A stretch of DNA of 64,000 bases, taken from Fulvitalea axinellae. Its GTDB lineage: Bacteria; Bacteroidota; Bacteroidia; Cytophagales; Cyclobacteriaceae. The notes below the pieces were generated by a model that saw only the letters and a program-made list of their open reading frames with translations, searched no databases and was not told the origin of the DNA. Location: contig NZ_AP025314.1 in the NCBI RefSeq assembly GCF_036492835.1, positions 1,426,001 to 1,490,000 on the forward strand, in the 5' to 3' direction. Made by a program: the position numbers and the translations under genes. Each line of letters starts with the position of its first letter. Within the stretch, counting starts at the first letter, position 1. Below, in pieces: positions 31,636 through 39,462 of this stretch.

Positions 31636-33321
31636 TTATTGGTTAAGGATTTTGTTCAGGAAGTTAACCGTAATCAGGTACGTTGGCCGTACGCCGATGA
31701 CACCAAGGCTTCCGGATGCGAGGGAATGTCCTGTCATCAGAGGGTTGTCCGAGGCGTAGTAGGCGTAGCGAAGGGCTACGTCGGGGCTGATGGAGTGGCG
31801 GATTTTGGCCGCCGCCTGTATGGCTTTTTGGTAGTGCGCGCCTTCCATTTCCAGACCTACGGTGTTCCAAGACGAGTTGCGGAAGTAACGCAATACGTCT
31901 TTGTTCTGCAGGGAAGTGCCGAGAACGGTGAGCATGGTGCCTTCCATCACTTCGAGTCCGCGCCCCTTGAAGTCTTCGGGATCGAGGTCGTTGTTAAACG
32001 GATAGTTGTCCGACGTGCCTTCGAAGATGTGGGCAGTAGGGAGCATGATGTCGCCTTTGTTGCCGGTGAGGATGCCCGCCTTGCCCATTACGGCGATAGA
32101 TCTTGCGTTTAGGTGCAGTGTGGCGGTGTCCGTGCGGTGCGGTTTGAGGAGTTCGTCCATGGTTTCGAAGGCCTGCTCGCCGAAGGCGTAGTCCATTACG
32201 AAGATAACGGGGCTTTCTTGCTGAAGGTACTCCTTGTCAAAGCTCAGTTCTTTGGGCAGTTGGGCCAGGTTAAGCTTTGAGGTGTCTATGATCTGCACAC
32301 CGATATTTGTGCCGAAAGGATCGGAGAGAGTGACGAGTCCGTGGCGTTTGGCGTAGTCTTCCACCTTTTCGCGGAGGTGTCCGTTCTCCCTTTTGCTGAG
32401 GGTTACGGCTATCTCTTCCAGCGGAATGTCCTTGTATTTTTTGCCCAAAGCGCCGACGGCGTACAGCGAATTCATAACGCTGTGGAGGTTTGCGCTGATG
32501 ATGTGCAATGGCCTGTCGAAGAGTTTGTGGCTGATGAGTGAGCTTTTGATATTGGCGGCCCAACGCTCGCCGTATATATGGTGGCCGATGCGCTCGCGCA
32601 ATGACGGGGAAAAGTTGATCTTACGGTCTCTGCCCAGCGATTCTTCCTCTATGGCGAGTTTTCCAAGCCAGTATATTACGTGGAAAAGCCCTGAGTTTTG
32701 GCCGGTAGACTCTTGGAATCTGGCGTAGGCTTTCTCCACTTCGTCATAGGTGCGGGCCAGTACTGTGCCCAGGTAAGTGAAGGCGATTTCCTTGTCGTGC
32801 AGTTCGTCTTCGGGCTTTCCGCCTTTTACAATCTCTTCGATCTTGAGCCATTCGCGGGTTTTTTCGCCTTTGGCGTCAAGGGCTTTCTCTTTTATTTTAC
32901 GGGCTTCTACGAAGAGGAATGTCAGGTGCGCCAGTATGTCGTATATCTCGCTGCGCCCGCGGGTTACTTCGATGAACATTTGCTCCTCGTCGATGCGGAA
33001 GCAATTGCGTCTTCTTTTCGAGGGGGTAATAACTTCGAAAGAGGCGTTGCGCAGGCCTTCGTCAGACGTGAGGGTGATAAACCTGCACTCTTCGATGCCT
33101 TTTGGCAGGCGGTCGATGGCGTATACGAGGCCTTCGAGCTCCACCTTTTCGGCTTCGGCCATGGATCCGTATATCTCGGGGCTGAGGGTAAGGAGCGCGT
33201 TGATGATGGCTTTGCCCGATTCGCCCGAGGGTTTGTAGTACCCGCGGTTAAAAAGGTGGCGCATCGTGATGTATAGCCTTTCGATAGCTGCTCTCGATTC
33301 CTGTGCTTTAGTCCTTTCCAA
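31636..33321 (-). CDS. DUF6909-like protein with nucleoside-phosphorylase-like C-terminus
   Basis: The 561-residue cytoplasmic protein resembles a large Bacteroidota-specific family (DUF6909, as I recall). The first half is helical (MERTKAQESRAAIERLYIT ... FLFVEARKIKEKAL). The second half looks like the PNP/MTAN fold: DPFGTNIGVQIID, AGILTGNKGDIMLPTAHIFEG (phosphate or base loop) and NTVGLEMEGAHYQKAI, which recalls the VEMEGAA motif of MTA/SAH nucleosidases with the ribose-binding Glu. A role in nucleoside or nucleotide handling is therefore possible but unproven. It is monocistronic on the minus strand. Confidence 0.7.
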   Translation of the reverse strand: MERTKAQESRAAIERLYITMRHLFNRGYYKPSGESGKAIINALLTLSPEIYGSMAEAEKVELEGLVYAIDRLPKGIEECRFITLTSDEGLRNASFEVITPSKRRRNCFRIDEEQMFIEVTRGRSEIYDILAHLTFLFVEARKIKEKALDAKGEKTREWLKIEEIVKGGKPEDELHDKEIAFTYLGTVLARTYDEVEKAYARFQESTGQNSGLFHVIYWLGKLAIEEESLGRDRKINFSPSLRERIGHHIYGERWAANIKSSLISHKLFDRPLHIISANLHSVMNSLYAVGALGKKYKDIPLEEIAVTLSKRENGHLREKVEDYAKRHGLVTLSDPFGTNIGVQIIDTSKLNLAQLPKELSFDKEYLQQESPVIFVMDYAFGEQAFETMDELLKPHRTDTATLHLNARSIAVMGKAGILTGNKGDIMLPTAHIFEGTSDNYPFNNDLDPEDFKGRGLEVMEGTMLTVLGTSLQNKDVLRYFRNSSWNTVGLEMEGAHYQKAIQAAAKIRHSISPDVALRYAYYASDNPLMTGHSLASGSLGVIGVRPTYLITVNFLNKILNQ

Positions 33322-33454
33322 ATCGCTTTAGGTTTAGGTTGAAGATGTATGCGCTCGCCTGTGGCCGGGTGTTTGGCCTGTTGGCGGGTATTGGGTTTGG
33401 CGGTGTTCCGCGGAGCCAAGCCTTTTGCCAGGTTACGGATTGCCGTATTGCATA

Positions 33455-33478
33455 AACGCCGGCAATATTGCCGGCGTT
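33455..33478. repeat. 24-bp perfect palindrome
   Basis: AACGCCGGCAAT / ATTGCCGGCGTT is fully self-complementary with no loop. It lies between two minus-strand genes, about 105 nt after the stop of the upstream one, with no T run. It could be a weak terminator or an operator of the downstream 561-residue protein gene. Confidence 0.55.
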
Positions 33479-33583
33479 GTGTGTTTTTGTGAAGTTTTGG
33501 CGACGTTTCGGTACGCTTACGGGACTTTGCGTATAAGGTTGCGTTTGGTTCCGTATTTTTTCACCTGTGTTCCGCTGGTCTTT

Positions 33584-33949
33584 TTAGGACTCTTGGATCA
33601 CAATGTTGATTTTGTTAAGCCTTCCCGAAACGAGTTTGAAGGTCTTTTCGCCTCCTCCTTCGTTGGTCTTGTCGCCTTTTTTGGCCATGATGTAATACGC
33701 TTTCGGCGAAAGTTTCTTGAATGTTACTCTGCCCTTCGCGTCAGTTTTCAGCATGGCGATAGGGTTTTTCTCGTTGAGATAGTCCTTCTCGTTTTCATAG
33801 AGAGTCACGCTCGCTCCTTTTACGACGTTTCCGGACTCGTCAATCACCGTAAAACGGAGGTTGGTTGGCAGGATGCCAGCTTGCGCGCCGCTCATGAATG
33901 CGACGGCGAAAATGGCGAGAACGGTAGTCAGCAAAATACTCTTTCTCAT
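33584..33949 (-). CDS. Small secreted protein with carboxypeptidase-regulatory-like domain
   Basis: The 121-residue protein has a signal peptide (cleavage near residue 24, SGAQA). The mature part is a single Ig-like beta-sandwich of the CarboxypepD_reg type: LRFTVIDESGNVVKGASVTLYEN and MLKTDAKGRVTFKKLSPKAYYI. Such domains in Bacteroidota are structural or binding modules outside the inner membrane. It stands alone. Function is unknown. Confidence 0.8.
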   Translation of the reverse strand: MRKSILLTTVLAIFAVAFMSGAQAGILPTNLRFTVIDESGNVVKGASVTLYENEKDYLNEKNPIAMLKTDAKGRVTFKKLSPKAYYIMAKKGDKTNEGGGEKTFKLVSGRLNKINIVIQES

Positions 33950-34022
33950 CTGAATAGCTCTATATAAATATTAAACTTAGGAAAAAATCACCACGTGTAC
34001 GGTGCGGGACCGACCGAAAGGG

Positions 34023-34694
34023 TCAGGACAATGCCGCGTTAAGGTATTCCACGAATGGCCTTACGATGTCAAAACTCTCCGCGACTGTGGCGCGAAGGTC
34101 GGGGCTTGTCACTTGTTCGTCTGTCAACGGCCTTGTGACAAAGTAGCTTTTGAGCTTCAGGAGCTCGATGTTTGGGTGCGAAGGGTCATAACCCTTGGGT
34201 GCCCGTTTGAGTTTGTCGCCTTTGATGGCCCCGAAGTATTCAGCAAATTTATCTTTTTCCGTGACAGCTTTCAATTCCGAAGCGTTATAATCGATCTCTT
34301 GCCTGATTTTTTTTAGTTGTTCACCGTCAGGCATGTAAATTCCGGCACCCAGAAAGCATTGTCCCGGCTCAAGGTGAAGGTAATATCCGGCGTTGCCCGA
34401 TTTCTTGCCCCCTTCGGCGAAGTAGGCTCCGAAGTTGGTCTTGTACGGCGCCTTGTCTTTGCTAAAACGCGTGTCGCGGTTTAGGCGGAAGGTACATTTC
34501 TTCGGGTCGAGACCTGCCATATCGGGCTCGATGGCTATGAGATCGGTCAGCGTGTCGGCCGTTATGGCTTCGAAGTTTTGCTTTGCCGCCTGATAAGTCT
34601 TTTTGTTGTCTTGCATCCAGTCCCGGTTATTGTTGTCTTTCAATTTTTCTAGAAAGTCGAGGATGCTTTTTACCGGTTCTGTTGAGTTGGCCAT
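34023..34694 (-). CDS. DUF2461 domain protein
   Basis: Starting at ATG 34694 the protein has 223 residues. LEKLKDNNNRDWMQDNKKTY at the N-terminus and FRLNRDTRFSKDKAPYKTNF in the middle are the signature segments of DUF2461 (TIGR02453). The biochemical role of the family is unknown. The start is one base after the TAA of the membrane-protein gene upstream on the same strand, so the two are cotranscribed and probably translationally coupled. Confidence 0.9.
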   Translation of the reverse strand: MANSTEPVKSILDFLEKLKDNNNRDWMQDNKKTYQAAKQNFEAITADTLTDLIAIEPDMAGLDPKKCTFRLNRDTRFSKDKAPYKTNFGAYFAEGGKKSGNAGYYLHLEPGQCFLGAGIYMPDGEQLKKIRQEIDYNASELKAVTEKDKFAEYFGAIKGDKLKRAPKGYDPSHPNIELLKLKSYFVTRPLTDEQVTSPDLRATVAESFDIVRPFVEYLNAALS

Positions 34695-34695
34695 G

Positions 34696-35751
34696 TTAGT
34701 TTTTTTGTTCTTTTGATCGGTTTTTAAGGCTGTGGACAAGCCACGGACGCAAAAAGATAGCGCCGATAATCAGATATGGATAATACGAAAGGGAGCGCCA
34801 AAGGATGCTGGTGATAAAGGTGTAGTCGCCGAGGTAGCCGTTGAAAAATTGGGTAAAGAAATACTCGGCGGTTCCGCTACTGCCCGGTGTGGGCGAAACC
34901 AGCATGATGATCCACATAATAATTTGCTTGCCGAAGATGCCCATCTGCTCGGTGAAGTCAACGTCGGCGTATGCCGAAATCAGGCAGTTGAGCATAGTGT
35001 AGCGGGCGCACCATACGAAAATGGTGGAGACGATGATGCGGATCCAATAGCCTTTTGCTTTGCCAGCAAGTTGTTTTGAGGCTTCTACAATTTCGTTTCC
35101 GTAGTTATAGGCTCCCCGTCGCCATTTTCTCAAAGGCCTTAGGCTTGTGACTTTAAGCAAAAGCCATTTGAAGCCACTAGGCCTTATCAGTAATGCGTAC
35201 GAGAATATCAGACAATAAAGAACGATTAGAGCGTAGCTGATCCAGAAAAGGCTGGAAAGCCCGAGCTTAAGGCTTCCGATATCTACGACGGGAAACACGG
35301 ATTGGCCTGTGTAAAGAAGCACCAACGGGGCGAATAGGATAAAGAATCCGTTGTCGAGAATGGAAGAAAGCATAACGTAAGCGCTGGCCCGCCCGATGGT
35401 GATGCCCTCCATTAGTAATATAAATACGGCTACGGCGGTGCCTCCCACAACGGAAGGCGTAACGGCCGAGGCGAATTCCCAAAGAATGATTACGTAGATA
35501 CTCCGAACCCAGGAGAGACGCTTTTCAGTTAGGGTTCTGATACGGTAAACATAGCCAGCGTCGCGGGCAATGATGACCAAAAAGGCAAGGATGATGGGCC
35601 AAGGTTTGGCGTCGCTGACAAGCCTGAAAGTGGACGGGCTGAGATTCGGGTCGGTATAAAACTGGTAAACTACGAAGGCCAGTCCCAGAATCGTGGGAAT
35701 CCAGACTTTATTCGGGTTAAGCGTTTTGAGCGCTTCGTGCTGTTGTTTCAT
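34696..35751 (-). CDS. LPG-synthase-type (UPF0104) integral membrane protein
   Basis: The 351-residue protein has about eight transmembrane helices and the family blocks ARDAGYVYRIRTLT, EFASAVTPSVVGGTAVAVF and LVSPTPGSSGTAEYFF. It belongs to the lysylphosphatidylglycerol-synthase transmembrane/flippase-like family but lacks the soluble aminoacyl-transferase domain, so it is probably a lipid-related membrane protein rather than MprF. It lies between scpA (12 nt beyond its start) and DUF2461 on the same strand. Confidence 0.88.
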   Translation of the reverse strand: MKQQHEALKTLNPNKVWIPTILGLAFVVYQFYTDPNLSPSTFRLVSDAKPWPIILAFLVIIARDAGYVYRIRTLTEKRLSWVRSIYVIILWEFASAVTPSVVGGTAVAVFILLMEGITIGRASAYVMLSSILDNGFFILFAPLVLLYTGQSVFPVVDIGSLKLGLSSLFWISYALIVLYCLIFSYALLIRPSGFKWLLLKVTSLRPLRKWRRGAYNYGNEIVEASKQLAGKAKGYWIRIIVSTIFVWCARYTMLNCLISAYADVDFTEQMGIFGKQIIMWIIMLVSPTPGSSGTAEYFFTQFFNGYLGDYTFITSILWRSLSYYPYLIIGAIFLRPWLVHSLKNRSKEQKN

Positions 35752-35763
35752 GCGGGAAATTTG

Positions 35764-36504
35764 TCAGGCGACGGATTTTTCGATGGTGAAGTCGTTATAG
35801 CCTTCGCCGATCGCAATTTGGATCTTTTGGACTTGAAGAAGCTCGAGTATGGCCAGAAAGTTGAATATTACGGCTATTTTCTCGGGGTTCGTCAGGATAA
35901 TCTCGGAAAACGAAAGGTTTTTTCCGTCCCGGAGGCTTTTGCTGATGAATTCTTTTTGTCCGTTAACCGTGTAAGGGTACGGAGCTATCCGGTGGACGGG
36001 TTGGTCTTTGGTGTTTTCGTATCGTGTAATGAGTTTTTGGTAGACTTTAAGCATTTTGTACAAGTCCACGTCTTGCAGTTCCTCGTCTATGGAGTCGATA
36101 TCTTTGGCGAGTTCCCGGATTTCGGACAGCACGTTTCCTCTTTTGGCAGAGCCGAGGCTGTTTTCTTCCATATCCCGGAACTCCTCAAGCACGGATTTGT
36201 AACGTTTATATTCCAAAAGGTGCGCGATAAGCTCTTCCCTGGGGTCGATCTCGTTGCCTTCTTCGTCGAGTTCGGGGCGAGGAAGTAACATTTTGGCCTT
36301 GATTCTCATCAAAGTGGAAGCCACAAGTATAAATTCGCCTGCGACTTCGATGTTCACCTGTTCTAGTTGGCGGAGGTAGTCGAGAAAGTCATCGGTGACA
36401 CTGGCTATCGGGATGTCGTGGATATCCAGCTCGTCACGTTCGATAAAGAACAGCAACAAATCGAAAGGGCCTTCGAATAATGGCAGTTTGATTTCGAAAC
36501 TCAT
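35764..36504 (-). CDS. scpA: Segregation and condensation protein A
   Basis: ScpA is the kleisin of the SMC-ScpAB complex that compacts and separates chromosomes. From ATG 36504 it has 246 residues and begins MSFEIKLPLFEGPFDLLLFF, the N-terminal kleisin motif, followed by RDELDIHDIPIASVTDDFL and VAGEFILVASTLMRIKAKMLLP. The C-terminal winged-helix region (FNFLAILELLQVQKIQI) should contact SMC heads. The 51 extra upstream codons lie in the promoter region and are not part of the protein. It starts an operon with the LPG-synthase-like and DUF2461 genes; scpB is not in the window. Confidence 0.94.
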   Translation of the reverse strand: MSFEIKLPLFEGPFDLLLFFIERDELDIHDIPIASVTDDFLDYLRQLEQVNIEVAGEFILVASTLMRIKAKMLLPRPELDEEGNEIDPREELIAHLLEYKRYKSVLEEFRDMEENSLGSAKRGNVLSEIRELAKDIDSIDEELQDVDLYKMLKVYQKLITRYENTKDQPVHRIAPYPYTVNGQKEFISKSLRDGKNLSFSEIILTNPEKIAVIFNFLAILELLQVQKIQIAIGEGYNDFTIEKSVA

Positions 36505-36868
36505 GTGTAGTGACGCTTTTTCCGAATCCGTAATTATACAAATATATGGCAAGTATTCGACTATGCTTAGCCTATAGAGATTTCTTGAATGTGAAGAAAT
36601 GGTTCGGTGAAGAAAAAGTCGGTGTGTTTTGTGCCTGTCATGCGGCTTTGGGGACAATACCTTCGTCCGTTTAGTTTTTTTGAAAATTATTTTTGGTCTG
36701 TGATAAAAATTTTATCGCGTTTCCGAACTCCTGATGCGGTTTTTGTCAGATTAATTTTAGTATATGCTATTTTTGTTGGGAGTTTTGTTTGCGTAGTAAA
36801 TTTCGATTAACTAAATTGGTTAGGTATTCATCGCTTCGCTTTACGAGTTAGCTAAAACAACTATAGCC
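36505..36868. promoter_or_regulatory. Divergent region between scpA and the 91-aa protein gene
   Basis: No gene is seen in these 364 AT-rich bp. TATTTTTG at 36768-36775 matches the Bacteroidota -7 element, with TTTG at 36742-36745 as a possible -33 element (22 bp apart), which would give a leader of about 90 nt for the gene at 36869. Confidence 0.45.
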
Positions 36869-37144
36869 ATGAACCGCAAAATGACGATCAAATTATCGGC
36901 CACGAGGCTCAAGTCCGGAAAATATCAGGTTAAGTTCCGGGCAACGTCGTTGGACCAGGAACTTTGTTACGGGTATCTGTTAGCCGATGACCACGCCACC
37001 GAGGATGAGGTGTTGGCGGATGTGAAAGTGGGTGTGAGGCGCGCCATTGAGGGCGATATGTATCAGCATGGCCAGCTTTATCGCTTAGGGCGGAGGTTGC
37101 CTTTGAGCGACCGGTTGCTGGTGTATAAAAATGTTTTAGCATGA
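36869..37144 (+). CDS. 91-aa protein of unknown function
   Basis: I do not recognise this protein. It is basic at the N-terminus (MNRKMTIKLSATRLKSGKYQ) and has no signal peptide; the middle has a short acidic stretch (DDHATEDEVLADVK). The next gene on the same strand encodes an XRE/S24 repressor about 100 bp downstream. Confidence 0.55.
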   Translation: MNRKMTIKLSATRLKSGKYQVKFRATSLDQELCYGYLLADDHATEDEVLADVKVGVRRAIEGDMYQHGQLYRLGRRLPLSDRLLVYKNVLA

Positions 37145-37245
37145 GCCCATTATTTTTATCAGAAAATGTTTTTTAAATTTAGATAAACGAATTGCTTTCC
37201 GCTTCTTGACTAAGGCGGGATCCAAACACCAAACCGATAAACGCC

Positions 37246-38082
37246 ATGTCGCTAATTAGCCGAAATATCCGTTACCTGCGCAAGCGCGCCGGTCTTACCC
37301 AAGCCAAATTTGCCGAAAAGATCGGTATCAAGCGTTCTTTGGTGGGCGCTTACGAAGAAGGTCGCTCCGACCCGAGGTGGAATAACCTGTTGTCTATCTC
37401 CCGTTTGTTCGACATTTCGGTAGATGCGCTTATCAGCTACGAACTTGACGGTGCATCGCAAGACGAATTGCTGAAATATTCCGTCCGGTTAAACGAGTCT
37501 GGAGTAAATGTGGCCCAGGAAACAAAAATTCTGGCCATTACCGTGAATGACGAGGAGAAAGAGAACATAGAGTTGGTGCCTCAGAGGGCTTCGGCTGGTT
37601 ATACTAACGGATATTCCGATCCTGAGTACATTCGGGATTTGCCTAAGTTCCAGTTGCCGTTCTTACCGGGTTCAGGAACTTATAGGGCCTTTGAGATCAG
37701 CGGTGATTCGATGTTGCCACTGGAATCGGGGACGATTGTCGTCGGGCAGTATGTGGAATCTGTGGCAGATATTGTGAGCGGAAAAACATATGTGCTCGTA
37801 ACCCAAGATGAAGGGGTGGTATACAAGCGTGTGTTCAATTATCTGCATGAAAACGGAAAATTGTTCCTATCGTCGGATAACCAAACATACACGCCTTACG
37901 AGATTGACGCTTCTTCGGTGAAAGAAGTTTGGTCAGCCAAAGCGTTTATAAGCGTACACTTCCCTGATCACAACAACAGTTTGGACGCTTACCCCGCTGA
38001 GCCGATGACGTTGGAGAAGTTGACAAGTATTGTGTTGGAGTTGCGTGAGGAGATTGTAAGGTTGAGGGAAGAGAACGCCTGA
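37246..38082 (+). CDS. XRE-family repressor with S24 peptidase domain (LexA/CI-like)
   Basis: The 278-residue protein has an N-terminal HTH (NIRYLRKRAGLTQAKFAEKI ... SLVGAYEEGRSDP, residues about 6-45). Its C-terminal S24 domain has the catalytic Ser in EISGDSMLPL and Lys in GVVYKRVFNY. The linker contains ASAGYTNG, a possible Ala-Gly self-cleavage site. This is the design of RecA-triggered repressors, so a DNA-damage or prophage-derived switch is likely, though cleavage is not shown. Upstream lies a 91-residue protein and downstream the DUF3127 gene. Confidence 0.88.
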   Translation: MSLISRNIRYLRKRAGLTQAKFAEKIGIKRSLVGAYEEGRSDPRWNNLLSISRLFDISVDALISYELDGASQDELLKYSVRLNESGVNVAQETKILAITVNDEEKENIELVPQRASAGYTNGYSDPEYIRDLPKFQLPFLPGSGTYRAFEISGDSMLPLESGTIVVGQYVESVADIVSGKTYVLVTQDEGVVYKRVFNYLHENGKLFLSSDNQTYTPYEIDASSVKEVWSAKAFISVHFPDHNNSLDAYPAEPMTLEKLTSIVLELREEIVRLREENA

Positions 38083-38180
38083 ATGGGAGAGGTTTCGCCG
38101 AGTGCGAATACGCATTGATTTCGCATCGGAAATTGGCTGGAATTTTATAGCTTTGCCCAAAATTTTCTATAAATAGCTTT

Positions 38181-38576
38181 ATGGACATCCAAGGAAAGAT
38201 AAAGGTAATTTACGATACTCAACTAGTAAGTGACAGGTTCAAAAAAAGGGAATTTGTCGTTGAGTATATGGACAACCCCCAGTACCCGCAATTTATTAAG
38301 TTTGAAGTTGTTCAAGACAGTTGCGGTATGTTGGATAGCCACCAAGTGGGCGAAGAGGTGAGCGTAAGCTTTAATCTCCGAGGCCGTGAATGGATTAACC
38401 AGCAAGGGCAGGCGATGTATTTCAATACGCTCCAGGCTTGGAGAATTCAGCCCGTGGCTCAGCAACAGCCTCAGGGTAATTTCCCGCCGGCTGATAATAT
38501 GGCTCCTCCTCCAGCGGAACCGCCGAGTTGGTCAGACAATGGAGGCAGTTCTGACGACGACGATCTTCCGTTTTAA
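38181..38576 (+). CDS. DUF3127 protein with SSB-like acidic C-terminus
   Basis: The 131-residue protein carries a DUF3127 domain (about residues 1-95, IQGKIKVIYDTQ ... FNLRGREWINQQG), an OB-like fold found in Bacteroidota and phages. A Pro/Gln-rich linker follows, and the last seven residues DDDDLPF strongly resemble the C-terminal tip of single-stranded-DNA-binding proteins (DDDIPF) that docks repair and replication enzymes. A DNA-binding role is therefore plausible. It follows the S24 repressor and ends at two stacked terminators. Confidence 0.85.
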   Translation: MDIQGKIKVIYDTQLVSDRFKKREFVVEYMDNPQYPQFIKFEVVQDSCGMLDSHQVGEEVSVSFNLRGREWINQQGQAMYFNTLQAWRIQPVAQQQPQGNFPPADNMAPPPAEPPSWSDNGGSSDDDDLPF

Positions 38577-38596
38577 GTTTGACCGGAAAAATATCA

Positions 38597-38617
38597 GGGG
38601 CTTGTGCCCCTTTTTTT
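38597..38617 (+). terminator. Terminator after DUF3127
   Basis: A short GGGGC / GCCCC stem with a 4-nt loop is followed by seven Ts. Confidence 0.8.
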
Positions 38618-38623
38618 ATAAGG

Positions 38624-38670
38624 ATCAAAACGACAGAAGCCCGGCTCAGCCGGGCTTCTGTCGTTTTGAT
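38624..38670. terminator. Second, bidirectional terminator
   Basis: Perfect 23-bp arms (38624-38646 and 38648-38670) form a near-loopless palindrome with A- and T-rich flanks. It separates the DUF3127 gene from the convergent membrane-protein gene. Confidence 0.85.
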
Positions 38671-38684
38671 TGAGTATTTTTTCG

Positions 38685-38942
38685 CTAGTGCGTTAAGCTT
38701 GCTTCGTGTAGTGCTTTTTCAATTTGATCCCGCTCCTTATTGAGCCTACGGATGTTAAAGTAATAGAAAAGCGGGGGCTGGCTTAACACGAGAAGAATCA
38801 GTGTCCAGTTAGATGAGGCCATAAAGAGATAGATAAGGCAAAGCGAGAGCATAGCCATAAAGAAGTAAGAGATCCGCATAAAGTATGCGTTGGTTCTCAT
38901 TCTGTTTATCAACTCTTCTCGTGGGGATAACGTATGCGACAT
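38685..38942 (-). CDS. Small two-helix membrane protein
   Basis: The 85-residue protein has two hydrophobic helices (YFFMAMLSLCLIYLFM and LILLVLSQPPLFYYF) and a charged C-terminal tail (RRLNKERDQIEKALHE). It fits small two-helix membrane proteins of unknown role. It is monocistronic. Confidence 0.6.
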   Translation of the reverse strand: MSHTLSPREELINRMRTNAYFMRISYFFMAMLSLCLIYLFMASSNWTLILLVLSQPPLFYYFNIRRLNKERDQIEKALHEASLTH

Positions 38943-39462
38943 AAGCTTTGGGTTTTGATTGAGGGGTGGGGCGTAATCGATTCCCGTAATGATTCAATTA
39001 GTGACGCAAAGGGAACTGAGGCGTTATATATCAGTTTGTTGATTATTTTACATAGAGCGGGTTTGGCGATTCCACTCAAGTGAGAGCTTTTTTCTCCCAT
39101 AATCTACCGAAAGTTGGCCTCTTTACTACTGTAACGTATATGTTGGTATAGTGTTACGTAAACTCCACACTCAGGTGATATAGAAATAATGAAAAAACAA
39201 AAACTATAAGTGACTGTGATGTAATTTTCCGTGGCAACGAAAAGTAATATAGTTAAAAAAATATTTAAACACTAGTTGAAGTGGTCGGAGAAAGGGAGGG
39301 AGAGCCAAAGAATAACTTCTTGTTAAGAACAGTGGAGTGCTAAAATTCATAATGAAGCGTGCGTTTTTTTGAATCAAAGACGTATTTTTACAGAGATTCG
39401 GTAACCGAAGGCTGTTTTGGAAACCGGTTTTGGAAGACGAAAAAAAATGATCTTTTTTTACG
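38943..39462. other. Divergent gap before leuS
   Basis: No gene is seen in these 520 bp. Near the leuS start lie two palindromes, TTCGGTAACCGAA (39397-39409) and AAACCGGTTT (39421-39430), which could be leader structure or an operator. I see no T-box or other riboswitch that I can name. Confidence 0.4.
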
